Part shown: one piece after another, positions 7,973 through 17,385 of the stretch
Layout: each line of letters opens with the position of its first letter
Numbering within the stretch: position 1 is the first letter of the stretch
DNA from: Bacteroidales bacterium H3
GTDB taxonomy: Bacteria; Bacteroidota; Bacteroidia; Bacteroidales; Muribaculaceae
Reading direction: 5' to 3'
Assembly: GCA_001701135.1 (NCBI GenBank)
Contig: DAAN01000012.1
Span: 1,547-46,121, forward strand
DNA: 44,575 nt
The notes under the pieces: generated by a model
The model's input: the letters and a program-made list of their open reading frames with translations, nothing else
Database searches by the model: none
What the model was told of the DNA's origin: nothing
Program-made: the position numbers and the translations under genes

Positions 7973-9514
7973 TTGCTGAATCAACAACGTCCACACCGGC
8001 ACCGCACCCGCGGCCGCGCTCTGCGCGCGGCCCGCATAGTGGTGTCTCTGACGGCTTTGGCGGCTGCCACCGTGGCATTCACCGCGCTTGAGGCCCGCAC
8101 GGCTCTGGCGATGGGGTGGATTGCGCGTGTGCAGCTGATACCGCTGGCCATGGCGTCGTCATTCACCCTGTTGGGCGTGTGGCTGCTGGTGACTCTGCTT
8201 TTCGGCCGCGTCTACTGTTCTACGGTCTGCCCCATGGGCACGCTGCAGGATCTGATCGCCCGGCTCCCCCGCATGGGCCGCGGATGGCAGCAGAGCCGCC
8301 CCTATCATTTCAAATCCCCCACACCGGGTCTGCGCTACGGTTCGCTGGCGCTGATTGCCGCCTGCTTCGTCGGCGGCTTCTCGCTGTTGCCCGCCCTGTT
8401 CGACCCCTGGTCGGCCTTCGGGCGCATTGCCGGCAATTTCCTCACACCACTGGTTGAACTGATCGGAGGACGCACCGTGCTGGCCGCGTCGGCCACAGCG
8501 ATGTCGGTAGCCGCCGTGACATTCGTCGGCATAGCATGGGCATCGTGGCGATGGGGCCGCAAATTCTGCAACACCCTCTGCCCGGCTGGCAACTCACTGT
8601 CTATCATTAGCCGCTACGCCCTCTTACATTTCGACATCGACACCGACATGTGTGTCAACTGCCGCCGCTGCGAGCATGTGTGCAAAGCGCAGTGCATCGA
8701 CCTGTCGGACCACGTGATCGACGCGTCGCGCTGCGTGGTCTGTTTCGACTGTCTGGCCGAATGCCCCGAGGATGCGATCAGCTACACCACCCGCCGCAAA
8801 CGTCTGGCTCTCCCCATGATGCAGAAGGTGAAGACAGCCACACCCACAGCCATGTCGGCATCACAACCTCAGACACAGGCCATGAAAATCGACCGGCGAC
8901 GGTTCATGGCCACCGGTCTGCTTGTGGCCGCGGCTCCCGCTATGGGCGCCCTTGCCGACCGTGCCGACCGCATAGCCGCACACGGCACCGGCATGCACCC
9001 TCTGCGTCCTCTGCACTATGTGGCGCCTCCCGGCAAGAAAAATCTCGCCGATTTCCTCGAAAGCTGCACCGGATGCGGCCTTTGCATAGCCCACTGCAAG
9101 GGACACACGCTGCGCGCGTCGTCCCATGAATTCGGATGGCTCCACGCCCTGCACCCCGTGGCCGACTACGACCGCGGGTATTGCCTCTACGACTGCACCG
9201 TATGCACCGACCTCTGCCCCTCCGGCGCACTGACACCGCTTACCGCCGACGAAAAGCACCTGTTTGTTATCGGCAAAGCCCGCGTTGAAGCCGACAACTG
9301 CATCGGGTGCGGCGAGTGTCGCCGCGCTTGCCCCCGCCATGCGATCACCATGGTGCCCCGCACTCCCCTGCGTGACAAACCCGACCACACCCGCAGCCCA
9401 CTGATCGCCGCCGTCGACACCGACCTCTGCATAGGATGCGGCGCATGCCAGTATGCATGTCCCGTCTTCGACTCCCATCCATTCAAAGCCATCATCGTCG
9501 ATGGCGAATGCTGA
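7973..9514 (+). CDS. NapH-NapG-like membrane polyferredoxin fusion
   Basis: The 513-residue product has two halves. Residues 1-280 resemble NapH: four membrane segments (about 21-40, 55-78, 122-142, 170-191), two CxxxCP motifs (C82-C86, C199-C203), and two ferredoxin motifs ([23 protein letters not shown]). Residues 305-513 resemble NapG: a twin-arginine-like segment [17 protein letters not shown], then four ferredoxin motifs ([47 protein letters not shown]). NapG and NapH pass quinol electrons to periplasmic reductases. No reductase gene is nearby, so the acceptor is unknown. The start is a TTG at 7973; the first ATG (residue 47) would remove the first membrane helix. thyA follows after 22 bp. 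Confidence 0.85.
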   Translation: MLNQQRPHRHRTRGRALRAARIVVSLTALAAATVAFTALEARTALAMGWIARVQLIPLAMASSFTLLGVWLLVTLLFGRVYCSTVCPMGTLQDLIARLPRMGRGWQQSRPYHFKSPTPGLRYGSLALIAACFVGGFSLLPALFDPWSAFGRIAGNFLTPLVELIGGRTVLAASATAMSVAAVTFVGIAWASWRWGRKFCNTLCPAGNSLSIISRYALLHFDIDTDMCVNCRRCEHVCKAQCIDLSDHVIDASRCVVCFDCLAECPEDAISYTTRRKRLALPMMQKVKTATPTAMSASQPQTQAMKIDRRRFMATGLLVAAAPAMGALADRADRIAAHGTGMHPLRPLHYVAPPGKKNLADFLESCTGCGLCIAHCKGHTLRASSHEFGWLHALHPVADYDRGYCLYDCTVCTDLCPSGALTPLTADEKHLFVIGKARVEADNCIGCGECRRACPRHAITMVPRTPLRDKPDHTRSPLIAAVDTDLCIGCGACQYACPVFDSHPFKAIIVDGEC

Positions 9515-9536
9515 AACCCATGAAACCATCACCGCA

Positions 9537-10331
9537 ATGAAACAATATCTCGACCTTCTAAGCCACATTCTCGAACATGGCACCGACAAAGGGGACCGCA
9601 CCGGCACCGGCACACGCAGCGTCTTCGGCTATCAGATGCGATTCAACCTCGAGGAGGGCTTCCCGCTGCTCACCACCAAGAAGCTCCATCTCAAGTCAAT
9701 CATATACGAACTGCTGTGGTTTCTGCGCGGCGACACCAACGCCCGATGGCTGCAGGAGCGCGGCGTGCGCATATGGAACGAATGGGCATCGCCCGACGGC
9801 GATCTGGGGCACATCTACGGCTATCAGTGGCGCTCGTGGCCTGCCTACGACGGCGGTTTCATCGACCAGATTTCCGAGGCCGTGGACACCATCAAAAACG
9901 ACCCGGACTCGCGCCGCATAATCGTGAGCGCATGGAATGTGGCCGACCTCAAAAACATGAATCTCCCCCCCTGCCACGCCTTCTTCCAGTTCTACGTGGC
10001 CGACGGACGGCTGTCGCTCCAGCTCTATCAGCGCAGCGCCGACAGCTTTCTGGGCGTGCCCTTCAACATCGCCTCCTACGCGCTGCTGACCATGATGATG
10101 GCGCAGGTGTGCGGGTTGCGTCCCGGCGATTTCATCCACACCCTGGGCGACGCCCACATCTACAACAACCACTTCGAGCAGGTGCGTGAGCAGCTGTCGC
10201 GCACTCCCCGCGCGCTACCCACAATGCGCATCAATCCCGACGTGCATTCGATCTTCGATTTCAAATACGAGGATTTCACCCTCGAGAACTACGATCCGCT
10301 CCCCCACATCAAAGGTGAGGTGAGCGTCTGA
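9537..10331 (+). CDS. thyA: Thymidylate synthase
   Basis: The enzyme methylates dUMP to dTMP using methylenetetrahydrofolate, giving dihydrofolate. The 264 residues equal the classical bacterial length. Motifs are [17 protein letters not shown], the LYQRSAD phosphate-binding loop, the catalytic Cys146 in [12 protein letters not shown], and the folate-contacting C-terminus GEVSV. In-frame codons upstream overlap the previous gene, so the ATG at 9537 (MKQYLDLL) is preferred. It is followed by folA, which regenerates the folate cofactor it consumes. Confidence 0.98.
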   Translation: MKQYLDLLSHILEHGTDKGDRTGTGTRSVFGYQMRFNLEEGFPLLTTKKLHLKSIIYELLWFLRGDTNARWLQERGVRIWNEWASPDGDLGHIYGYQWRSWPAYDGGFIDQISEAVDTIKNDPDSRRIIVSAWNVADLKNMNLPPCHAFFQFYVADGRLSLQLYQRSADSFLGVPFNIASYALLTMMMAQVCGLRPGDFIHTLGDAHIYNNHFEQVREQLSRTPRALPTMRINPDVHSIFDFKYEDFTLENYDPLPHIKGEVSV

Positions 10332-10376
10332 GAGTCATCAACCGCGCGAAAGTGCGTAATTTCAAATCAGTCTATC

Positions 10377-10874
10377 ATGAACATAGCAATAATAGCGGCA
10401 GTGACAGCCGACAACGCCATAGGGCGCGGAGGCGACCTGATTTTCCACATCCGGGAGGACCTCAAGAGATTCAAGACTCTCACCATGGGCCACACTGTGG
10501 TCATGGGGCGCCACACATGGGACTCCCTGCCCAAGGGCGCACTCCCCGGTCGCCGCAACATAGTGGTGACGCGCAACCGCTCGCTCACCTTCCCCGGCGC
10601 AGAATCGGCGGCATCGCTGCCCGACGCCATCGAGCTCGCACGCGCGGCTGGCGAGACTGAGGCCTTCATCATCGGGGGCGCGCAGATCTATGACGCGGCA
10701 ATCAACCTGGCCGACAGGCTCGAGCTAACCATGATCGACGCCACAGCGCCCGACGCCGACGTCCATTTCCCCGCCGTCGATCCCGCCGTATGGCAGCAGA
10801 CCGACGCCACAGGCCCCTTCACCGACGAAAAAACGGGCGTCAGCTACCGTTTCGTTTGTTTTTCCCGAAAATAA
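10377..10874 (+). CDS. folA: Dihydrofolate reductase
   Basis: The enzyme reduces dihydrofolate to tetrahydrofolate with NADPH, closing the thymidylate cycle with the preceding thyA. The 165-residue product starts NIAIIAAVTADNAIGRGGDLIFHIREDLKRFK, where Asp or Glu in the HIREDLKRFK helix is the proton relay. NADPH-binding motifs are VVMGRHTWDSLP and the later FIIGGAQIYDAA. It starts 45 bp after thyA, presumably in one operon. Its last codons overlap the promoter of the downstream tRNA. Confidence 0.97.
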   Translation: MNIAIIAAVTADNAIGRGGDLIFHIREDLKRFKTLTMGHTVVMGRHTWDSLPKGALPGRRNIVVTRNRSLTFPGAESAASLPDAIELARAAGETEAFIIGGAQIYDAAINLADRLELTMIDATAPDADVHFPAVDPAVWQQTDATGPFTDEKTGVSYRFVCFSRK

Positions 10875-10886
10875 CCCGTAACTTTG
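10855..10886 (+). promoter_or_regulatory. tRNA-Arg promoter inside the end of folA
   Basis: TTTG (10855-10858), a 20-bp spacer, and TAACTTTG (10879-10886) form a textbook Bacteroidetes promoter. The -33 element is inside folA and the -7 box just after its stop. Transcription should begin about 40 nt before the tRNA. Confidence 0.8.
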
Positions 10887-10931
10887 CAGTGACTGCGGCT
10901 GAGGCTCCGGCCCACACGCCTCAGAATCATT

Positions 10932-11003
10932 GCCCTGGTAGTTCAACGGATAGAATAGGAGTTTCCTAAACTTTAGATAGCAGTTCGATTCTGCTCCGGG
11001 GTA
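10932..11003 (+). tRNA. tRNA-Arg, anticodon CCU
   Basis: The sequence folds into a cloverleaf: acceptor GCCCTGG with CCGGGGT, D stem GTTC/GAAT, anticodon stem GGAGT/ACTTT with loop TTCCTAA (anticodon CCT), and T stem AGCAG/CTGCT with loop TTCGATT. The discriminator base is A and CCA is not encoded. It reads AGG codons. The lipoprotein gene starts 23 bp after it, so both probably share a transcript. Confidence 0.93.
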
Positions 11004-11026
11004 CATAATCTTACCGACAGCCCCGA

Positions 11027-13081
11027 ATGAAGCCGAAAGCGTCAACGATAATGCGAGTGCTGCTCGTCGGGGCAATCGCCCTGATGGTGGCGGCGTGTGC
11101 CTCCATAGGGCGCCCCGAAGGTGGCCCCAGAGATGAGAAAGCGCCCGAGTTTCTGCGCGCCAATCCCGCGCCCGGCTCCCTCAATGTTTCCCGAAACCGC
11201 ATCGATCTCTATTTCGACGAAAATCTGAAGCTCGACGACGCCCTCAACAAGGTGGTGGTATCGCCGGTGCAGCAGGAGAACGCACGCGTCACCGCTAACG
11301 GGCGGCATCTGTCGGTAGAGTTCCGCGACTCGCTGAAACCGGGCACCACTTATGTGGTGGATTTCGGCGATGCCATCCGCGACCTCAACGAAGGTAATAT
11401 TCTCGACGGTTTCTCTTACGATTTCTCAACCGGCGACACGCTCGACTCCCTTGTGGTGTCGGGCATGGTGTTCCAGGCCCGCAACCTCGAGCCGGCGCAG
11501 GGTATGCTGGTGGGTATCTACAGCAATCTCGCCGACTCGGCCATCTCCACCCTGCCGCTGGAACGTATCGCCAAGACCAACCAGTATGGCCAGTTCTCTG
11601 TCCGCGGTCTCAAACCGGGCGACTACCGCGTGTATGCCATCGACGACCGCAACCGCGACTGGCACTGGGACCGCACGGAGGATGTGGCATTCTACCCCCT
11701 GACCGTCTCCCCCTCGACCGTGCCGGTCTCCGTGACCGACACTCTGCGCGCCAGCGACGGCACCGACTCGGTGGTGACACGCCAGGCATGGCACAATCTC
11801 CCCGACGATCTGCTGCTCACATGGTTCAACGAGGAATACCGCTCGCAATATCTGCGCGACAACAAACGCACCTCGCAGCGCACTCTGGAGCTGAAATTCG
11901 GTGCGCCGCTCGACTCTATGCCGCAGCTGCGCCTGCTCAACGGCCCCGCCGCCGGCCGTTCGCTTTACGATGTGGCGGTGATGGAGACCCGTGCGGAACG
12001 CGACTCGCTGGTGTTCTGGCTTGCCGACACCACGCTGGTCAATCAGGATTCAATCTATCTGGAGGCACGCTACCGCAAGACCGACACTCTCGACTGTCTG
12101 GTATGGCAGACCGACACTCTTAAGATGTTTTACAAGCGCCCCAAAGTCAAACCGAAAAAGAGCAAGGAGCGCAAAGACACCGCCGACACGGCTGCCGTAA
12201 AAATCAATTTTCTCAACATCATCATCGACGGCGGCAACACGCAGGAACTTCACAAGCCGCTGGTTTTCAAGGCAACCGAACCGCTGCTGATGCCTGCCGA
12301 AGGCTCATGGCGACTGGAAACTCTGGTCGACACGCTTTGGGTGCCCGTGAAAGATGCGCGCATGGTGCCCGACTCCACCTCGGCCTGCCGTCTGCTGGTG
12401 GAGTATCCATGGAAGTCGCAGGGGCGCTACCGCATTCATGTCGATTCGGCGGCAATATACAATCTCTACGGCCAGTTCAACAAGCCGATTCTGACCGAAC
12501 TCGACGCCAAAGCCATCGAGGAGTATGGCAACATTTATGTCAACATCACCGACATAGCGCAACTGAATCTGCCCGACACGGCGGCGGTGTATGTGGAGTT
12601 GCTCGACAGCTCCGACGACCCGGTGCAGACGGCGCGTGTGCGCGGCGGCACTGCCCGCTTCCACTACGTGGATCCCGCCACATACTATCTCCGGGCCTAT
12701 ATCGACCTCAACGGCGACTCGGTGTGGACAACCGGCTCGGTGAAGCTGAAACGACTCCCCGAGGATGTGTTCTATTATCCCAAGAAACTCGTGCTGCGCA
12801 AAAACTGGGACCTCGACCAGTCGTGGTCGCTCCTCGAAACCCCTGTCGACGCCCAGAAGCCCAACGACATCAAGCGCAACAAACCCAAGCTGAAAGAGTC
12901 GGAGCGCGACGATTCGGAATATGACGAAGAGGAGGAGGACTACTATGGCGGCGACGACATGTGGGGCAATGGCGCCACTTACAACAACGCCCGCAACAAC
13001 AGTTCGCGGCGCTCGTCGGGCGGCGGTGGCAGCGGTTTTGGCGGCGGTTCGCGTGCCAACAACCGCCCTGTAAGGCGGTGA
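11027..13081 (+). CDS. Large lipoprotein with N-terminal Ig-like (SbsA-type) domain
   Basis: The 684-residue product has a lipoprotein signal ending LMVAAC. After CASIGRPEGGPRDEKAP comes an Ig-like domain of about 100 residues (ANPAPGSLNVSRNRIDLYFDE up to DFGDAIRDLNEGN). A carboxypeptidase-regulatory-like segment (GQFSVRGLKPGDYRVYAIDDRNRDWHWD) and further beta-rich regions follow. The C-terminus is first very acidic (SEYDEEEEDYYGGDD) and then rich in Asn, Ser, Gly and Arg. This arrangement is common in uncharacterised Bacteroidales outer-membrane lipoproteins. The ATG at 11027 is first; the one at 11051 would also leave a signal peptide. The function is unknown. Confidence 0.85.
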   Translation: MKPKASTIMRVLLVGAIALMVAACASIGRPEGGPRDEKAPEFLRANPAPGSLNVSRNRIDLYFDENLKLDDALNKVVVSPVQQENARVTANGRHLSVEFRDSLKPGTTYVVDFGDAIRDLNEGNILDGFSYDFSTGDTLDSLVVSGMVFQARNLEPAQGMLVGIYSNLADSAISTLPLERIAKTNQYGQFSVRGLKPGDYRVYAIDDRNRDWHWDRTEDVAFYPLTVSPSTVPVSVTDTLRASDGTDSVVTRQAWHNLPDDLLLTWFNEEYRSQYLRDNKRTSQRTLELKFGAPLDSMPQLRLLNGPAAGRSLYDVAVMETRAERDSLVFWLADTTLVNQDSIYLEARYRKTDTLDCLVWQTDTLKMFYKRPKVKPKKSKERKDTADTAAVKINFLNIIIDGGNTQELHKPLVFKATEPLLMPAEGSWRLETLVDTLWVPVKDARMVPDSTSACRLLVEYPWKSQGRYRIHVDSAAIYNLYGQFNKPILTELDAKAIEEYGNIYVNITDIAQLNLPDTAAVYVELLDSSDDPVQTARVRGGTARFHYVDPATYYLRAYIDLNGDSVWTTGSVKLKRLPEDVFYYPKKLVLRKNWDLDQSWSLLETPVDAQKPNDIKRNKPKLKESERDDSEYDEEEEDYYGGDDMWGNGATYNNARNNSSRRSSGGGGSGFGGGSRANNRPVRR

Positions 13082-13102
13082 CAATCTAAATATCCTCAAT
13101 TT

Positions 13103-13921
13103 ATGAGCCTCGGAAAAGACATGATAAAGGAACCGCGCATGTGGCGGCTGGTACTCGAACCAACGCCGGCATCGCTCTGCGCCATGGCGTTCTCGCCCTA
13201 TGAGCATCATGCCATGATTTCCGAGGAGATTCCTTTCGGTCCCGAGATGTCGCCGCTCAAGGCTCTCCAGGAGGCGGTCTACGCCAATCCCCTGCTCCTG
13301 AGCGATTTCAGCGATGTGACGGTACTGGTGGCTTCCAGGCGATTCCTCGTGGTGCCCGACACAGTCGACTCTCCCGAAAAGATGTCGGCGGTCTTCGCCG
13401 AGGCGTATGCTCCCGCCAATGCGCCGGTCGAACTGATTGCAGATACCCTGCCGGGAATGAACGTGCGGATAATAATGGAGCTGCCGGCCGATACTCTGGG
13501 ATTTCTGCGCCGCACATTCAACAATCCGCGCATAGCGCACCCGCTCACCCCGCAGGCGCTCTATTTCCACAGCAAATATCAGCAGCGCGCTCCGGGTAAA
13601 ATGCTGGTGAACCTGCGCGGCGACCGATGCGACATTGTGGTGCTCGGCGACGACGCCCCCATGCTGCTCAACTCCTACGAAATACACCATCCGATGGATG
13701 CCGTCTACTATGTGATGGCCGTGCGCAAGGAATTCGACATACCTCCCTCTCAGGAGATTATTCTGGCAGGCGACACCGCCTCGCGTGGCGACGTCGCACC
13801 ACAGCTGCGCCGCTTCGTGCGCTACGTGATGCCCGCCATATTTCCCTCGGCCATGTTCCGTGCAGGCCGCGCATCGCTGCGCACCCCCTTCGAGATGGTC
13901 GTGTCGCCCCTTACACTCTAA
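13103..13921 (+). CDS. DUF3822 family protein
   Basis: The 272-residue product has no signal peptide or membrane segment. It resembles the DUF3822 family found just before rsmD in Bacteroidetes. Recognisable pieces are LVLEPTPASLCAMAFSP near the start, VPDTVDSPEKM, LVNLRGDRCDIVVLGDDAPMLLNSYE (residues about 166-192) and the C-terminal IILAGDTASRGDVAPQLRRFVRYV. The fold is thought to be related to actin-like ATPases, which would fit the two Gly/Asp-rich turns, but no catalytic set is evident to me. It lies 52 bp before rsmD on the same strand. The role is unknown. Confidence 0.8.
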   Translation: MSLGKDMIKEPRMWRLVLEPTPASLCAMAFSPYEHHAMISEEIPFGPEMSPLKALQEAVYANPLLLSDFSDVTVLVASRRFLVVPDTVDSPEKMSAVFAEAYAPANAPVELIADTLPGMNVRIIMELPADTLGFLRRTFNNPRIAHPLTPQALYFHSKYQQRAPGKMLVNLRGDRCDIVVLGDDAPMLLNSYEIHHPMDAVYYVMAVRKEFDIPPSQEIILAGDTASRGDVAPQLRRFVRYVMPAIFPSAMFRAGRASLRTPFEMVVSPLTL

Positions 13922-13960
13922 ACTCTAAACCTTCAACCCTAAACCTTCAACTCACTCCCC
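13919..13960 (+). repeat. CTAAACC/TTCAACC low-complexity repeat after a stop codon
   Basis: Starting with the TAA of the DUF3822 gene, the sequence alternates CTAAACC and TTCAACC words and ends in CTCACTCCCC. A similar run, on the transcribed strand, follows the stop codons of pyrG (22172-22210) and, more weakly, of the oxidoreductase gene at 40743 (40706-40729). Confidence 0.65.
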
Positions 13961-13973
13961 GCCACCCCGTCCA

Positions 13974-14528
13974 ATGCGTATAATCAGAGGAAAATATGGC
14001 CGCCGGCGCTTCGACGTGCCCACCAACATCACAGCCCGCCCCACCACCGATTTCGCCCGCGAGAACATTTTCAACGTGCTGGAGAATCTTGTCGATTTCG
14101 AGGGTGACGCCCCCGATGCGCTCGACCTGTTCGCCGGCACCGGCGCCGTGTCGTTCGAATTCCTGTCGCGCGGATGCCGCTCGGTGACATCGGTGGAAAA
14201 AGCATCCACGCAGGCCTTATTCATCCGTAAAGTGGCGCAGACCCTCGGCGACAGCAATCTGCATTTGGTCAAGGGCGACGCACTGCGCTACATCGAAGCC
14301 TCGCCCCGCAGCTTCGACATCGTTTTCGCCGACCCTCCCTACGACCTGCCCGGCTTTGCCGAAATCCCCGGGAAAGTGCTCGCGTCGCGGCTGCTGCATC
14401 CCGGCTCGCTCTTCGTGCTCGAGCATTCCGGCAAACACGACTTCTCCTCGCTCCCCCACTTCCTGGAGCACCGCGCCTACGGCTCCGTCAACTTCTCCCT
14501 CTTCCGCATCCCCTCGGAAATATCTTGA
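13974..14528 (+). CDS. rsmD: 16S rRNA (guanine(966)-N(2))-methyltransferase
   Basis: The enzyme uses S-adenosylmethionine to methylate G966 of 16S rRNA. The N-terminus MRIIRGKYGRRRFDVP and ARPTTDFARENIFNVL are typical. The SAM-binding motif is LDLFAGTGAVSFEFLSRG and the catalytic motif FADPPYDLP is the (D/N)PP(Y/F) of N6/N2 amino methyltransferases. The 184-residue length is normal. It ends the rightward gene run and converges on pgi across a hairpin-rich spacer. Confidence 0.95.
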   Translation: MRIIRGKYGRRRFDVPTNITARPTTDFARENIFNVLENLVDFEGDAPDALDLFAGTGAVSFEFLSRGCRSVTSVEKASTQALFIRKVAQTLGDSNLHLVKGDALRYIEASPRSFDIVFADPPYDLPGFAEIPGKVLASRLLHPGSLFVLEHSGKHDFSSLPHFLEHRAYGSVNFSLFRIPSEIS

Positions 14529-14549
14529 ATCCGACAAACTGTTGTGACG

Positions 14550-14593
14550 CAATAAAGAAACGCTCCCGCACGGCAGGAGGCTGTGCGGGAGCG
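14550..14593 (-). terminator. Terminator downstream of pgi
   Basis: Arms CGCTCCCGCAC (14561-14571) and GTGCGGGAGCG (14583-14593) form a perfect 11-bp stem. On the reverse strand it is followed by TTTCTTTATT, the expected tail for stopping leftward transcripts from pgi. It may also block rsmD transcripts. A second small hairpin (GGCGGCT/AGCCGCC, 14612-14629) lies between it and pgi. Confidence 0.8.
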
Positions 14594-14660
14594 TAAGGGG
14601 TAGCGGGTGCCGGCGGCTGGAAAGCCGCCGTTCCACAAGGGGAAACGCCGTTATGTGGGT

Positions 14661-16010
14661 TTACTTTTCAAGGCGGGCCTTCATGGCTGCGGTCTCGGCT
14701 TCGTAGCCGGGTTTGGCCAGGAGGGCAAACATGTTGCGCTTATAGGCTTCTACGCCGGGCTGGTTGAAGGGGTTGACGCCAAGGATGTAACCCGAGATGC
14801 CACAGGCTTTCTCGAAGAAGTAGATCAGTTCGCCCAGATGAAGCTCGGTGAGCGAGGGGATGGTGATGAGGATGTTGGGCACTCCACCGTCGACGTGGGC
14901 GATGCGGGTGCCGAGTTCGGCCATCTTGTTGACTTCATCGACATGCTTGCCGGCGAGGTAGTTGAGGCCGTCGAGGTTGGCTGCGTCGGAGGGGATGATT
15001 TTCTCTTTCTCGGGCTTGGCCACTGAGATTACGGTTTCGAAGATGGTGCGTTCGCCATCCTGAATCCACTGACCCATGGAGTGGAGGTCGGTGGTGAAGT
15101 CGACGGCTGCGGGGAAGATACCTTTGTGGTCCTTGCCTTCGCTTTCGCCGTAGAGCTGTTTCCACCATTCGCCGAAGAAGTGGAGTTTGGGGCAGAAGTT
15201 CACGAGGATTTCGGTCTTCTTGCCGGCGCGGTAGAGTGCGTTGCGGGTGACGGCATAGAGGAATGCGGGGTTGAAGTCGTTGGCCTCGGTGGTGGCGGCC
15301 TCCATGCGGCGGGCGCCCTCCACGAGAGCCTTGATGTCGAAACCGGCTACGGCGATGGGGAGCAGACCCACGGGGGTGAGCACCGAGAAACGGCCGCCTA
15401 CGTTGTCGGCGATCACATATGTCTTATAGCCCTCTTCGGTGGCAAGCTGACGCAGAGCGCCCTTCTTGGCGTCGGTGATGGCCACGATGCGGTTGGCAGC
15501 CTCTGCCTTGCCCACTTTGGCCTCGAGCTGCTCCTTGAGCAGACGGAAAGCGATGGCGGGTTCGGTGGTTGTGCCCGACTTGGAGATGACCACGATGCCG
15601 AAATTCTTGTCGCTGAGGAAGTCCTGCAGTTCGTTGAGATAGTCCTCGCCGATGTTCTGGCCGGCGAAGAGCACATTGGTGCGGCGCGCGTCGCCTGCGG
15701 GACGGAAGTTGGCGAAAGTGTCGCTGAGAGCCTCGATCACGGCCTTTGCGCCGAGATATGAGCCGCCGATGCCGATTGCAACCACATAGTCGCAGCTCTT
15801 GCGGAGCTTTTCGGCGGTGGCGTTGATGTCGTCGAGAAGCGAGTCAGGAGTATCGGTGGGGAGCTTTACCCAGCCGAGGAAGTCGTTGCCGGCGCCTGTG
15901 CCGTTGGCAACCTTGTCGAGCGCTTCCTTACCTTCGGGATTGAGGACCTGGATCTGCTCGCCGGTGACGGTCTGGAGCACATCCTTGATGTCTACTTTTA
16001 TTGTTTCCAT
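14661..16010 (-). CDS. pgi: Glucose-6-phosphate isomerase
   Basis: The enzyme interconverts glucose 6-phosphate and fructose 6-phosphate. At 449 residues it belongs to the short form. Motifs visible are the phosphate-binding [21 protein letters not shown] and [19 protein letters not shown], the signature [13 protein letters not shown], and [18 protein letters not shown], with the catalytic Lys region YKRNMFALL at the C-terminus. It is read leftward after the CorC-type gene with a 53-bp gap that includes a weak CCGGG/CCCGG hairpin, so it may be partly uncoupled. Confidence 0.97.
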   Translation of the reverse strand: METIKVDIKDVLQTVTGEQIQVLNPEGKEALDKVANGTGAGNDFLGWVKLPTDTPDSLLDDINATAEKLRKSCDYVVAIGIGGSYLGAKAVIEALSDTFANFRPAGDARRTNVLFAGQNIGEDYLNELQDFLSDKNFGIVVISKSGTTTEPAIAFRLLKEQLEAKVGKAEAANRIVAITDAKKGALRQLATEEGYKTYVIADNVGGRFSVLTPVGLLPIAVAGFDIKALVEGARRMEAATTEANDFNPAFLYAVTRNALYRAGKKTEILVNFCPKLHFFGEWWKQLYGESEGKDHKGIFPAAVDFTTDLHSMGQWIQDGERTIFETVISVAKPEKEKIIPSDAANLDGLNYLAGKHVDEVNKMAELGTRIAHVDGGVPNILITIPSLTELHLGELIYFFEKACGISGYILGVNPFNQPGVEAYKRNMFALLAKPGYEAETAAMKARLEK

Positions 16011-16063
16011 AATTTAGTTATATGTGTAGTTGAAATTTCATTAATAGCCGGGAGCGGCCCGGG

Positions 16064-17362
16064 TCAGGAGTCTTTGCTTCCGGAGGGGATTTCAGAGACC
16101 TTTATCAGCTCAAGGCGCGAGGATGATTTCTGCTTCACCTCAAACCTGAGAGCGCCCAGCACTATGGCCTCGCCGACATCGGGAATGGTGCCGGTGGCGT
16201 CGAGGATATACCCCGCGAGCGTCTGATAGTCGTCGCTCTCGGGAATGTCGAGATGATATGTGTTGTTGACATGTTCGATTTCCACGCGGCCCGAGAACTC
16301 GTAGACACCGTCGGCAAGCTTGCGCTCGATGATGTCGGTGGTGTCGTGTTCATCCTGAATGTCGCCGCAGATCTCCTCCATCAGGTCCTCGAGAGTGACC
16401 ATACCGGCGGTGCCGCCGAATTCGTCGACGATCACGGCGATCGACCGTTTCTCCGATAGCAGGCGTCGCATCATTTTCGAGGCAAGGAGCGCCTCGGGAG
16501 CATAGACGATGGGCTTTAGCTGCAACTTCCAGTCGCGGCCGGGGGTAAACAGCTCGCTCACATGTATATAACCTAAAATATTGTCAATATCCTCGCGGAA
16601 AACCAGAATCTTGGAGCGGCCCGAGGAGGTGAAGAGGTCGGCCAGCTCCTGGCGCGAGGTGTTGTCGATGTCGACAGCCACAATCTCGTTGCGTGGCACC
16701 ATGCAGTCGCGCAGATGCGTCTCCGAAAAATCGAGGGCGTTGTGGAAAATCTCCACCTCGCGCTCCACCTCGGCGTTTTCATCGGCCTTCTCGTCGATGG
16801 TCTGCTCGAGATAGTCGTTGAGGTCGCCCAGCGATATAATGCCCATGCGGGGGTTGTCGTCGCGGATGCCGAAAAGGCGCATCAGCAGGTTGGAGATCCA
16901 TGTGGAGAAGAGCGACACGGGGTAGAGGATGCAATAGAGCAGAGCCGTAAAAGGCGCCACCAGACGCAGCGAGCGGTTGGGGTTGATGCGGAATGTGGAT
17001 TTAGGCAAAAACTCGCCTGTGAGGAGAATCACCAGCGTGGAGATCAGCGTCTGGCTCACGAGAATCCATGCCTGCTCGCCGGGCACGCCGGCAAGCCACG
17101 AGGCAAGCAGCGGCTCCACCATTTTGGCGAAACCGATGCCGTAGATCACCAGCACCACATTGTTGCCTACAAGGATGGTGGAGATGAAGAAGTTTGGATT
17201 GCTGTAGAAAAGGCTGAGGCAGCGTCCTATGAGTCCGCCCTTCTGGATGTCAAGCTCCACGCGCACCCTGTCGGAGCTGACGAAAGCGATCTCGACACCC
17301 GAGAAGAGAGCCGAGAAGGCGAGCGAAACCAGAGTTATGATCAGCCAGGTTAAATCAAACAT
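16064..17362 (-). CDS. CNNM/CorC-HlyC family protein (GldE-like)
   Basis: The 432-residue integral membrane protein has a DUF21 (CNNM) domain with hydrophobic segments at about 4-24, 58-80, 95-120 and 135-158. A CBS pair follows (about 200-320, including MVPRNEIVAVDIDN and ILGYIHVSELF), then VIVDEFGGTAGMVTLEDLMEEICGDIQDE and a CorC_HlyC C-terminal domain. Relatives are implicated in Mg2+/Co2+ export, and the Bacteroidetes branch includes the gliding accessory protein GldE. The ligand cannot be told from sequence. It follows lptC by 23 bp in the same operon, and the intergenic motif AGAGCTTGTTTAA (reverse complement) fills that gap. Confidence 0.88.
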   Translation of the reverse strand: MFDLTWLIITLVSLAFSALFSGVEIAFVSSDRVRVELDIQKGGLIGRCLSLFYSNPNFFISTILVGNNVVLVIYGIGFAKMVEPLLASWLAGVPGEQAWILVSQTLISTLVILLTGEFLPKSTFRINPNRSLRLVAPFTALLYCILYPVSLFSTWISNLLMRLFGIRDDNPRMGIISLGDLNDYLEQTIDEKADENAEVEREVEIFHNALDFSETHLRDCMVPRNEIVAVDIDNTSRQELADLFTSSGRSKILVFREDIDNILGYIHVSELFTPGRDWKLQLKPIVYAPEALLASKMMRRLLSEKRSIAVIVDEFGGTAGMVTLEDLMEEICGDIQDEHDTTDIIERKLADGVYEFSGRVEIEHVNNTYHLDIPESDDYQTLAGYILDATGTIPDVGEAIVLGALRFEVKQKSSSRLELIKVSEIPSGSKDS

Positions 17363-17368
17363 GGTATA

Positions 17369-17381
17369 AGAGCTTGTTTAA
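17369..17381 (+). repeat. Intergenic motif AGAGCTTGTTTAA
   Basis: One exact copy of the recurring core, placed between lptC and the CorC-type gene. On the transcribed strand it reads TTAAACAAGCTCT, 7 bp before the CorC-type ATG. Confidence 0.6.
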
Positions 17382-17385
17382 GACG

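Noticed and set aside
7973..9514. Split of the polyferredoxin into two genes (second starting at the internal ATG 8881)
   Set aside because: The frame is continuous with no stop or promoter before the internal ATG, so a fusion is the simpler reading, although internal initiation cannot be excluded.
10932..11003. tRNA-Arg as an integration (att) site
   Set aside because: No integrase, no repeated 3' tRNA fragment and no mobile genes follow; the neighbours are ordinary chromosomal genes.
12305..13690. Long open frame (461 codons) opposite the lipoprotein and DUF3822 genes
   Set aside because: It spans two well-supported genes in antisense and has no promoter or domain support.
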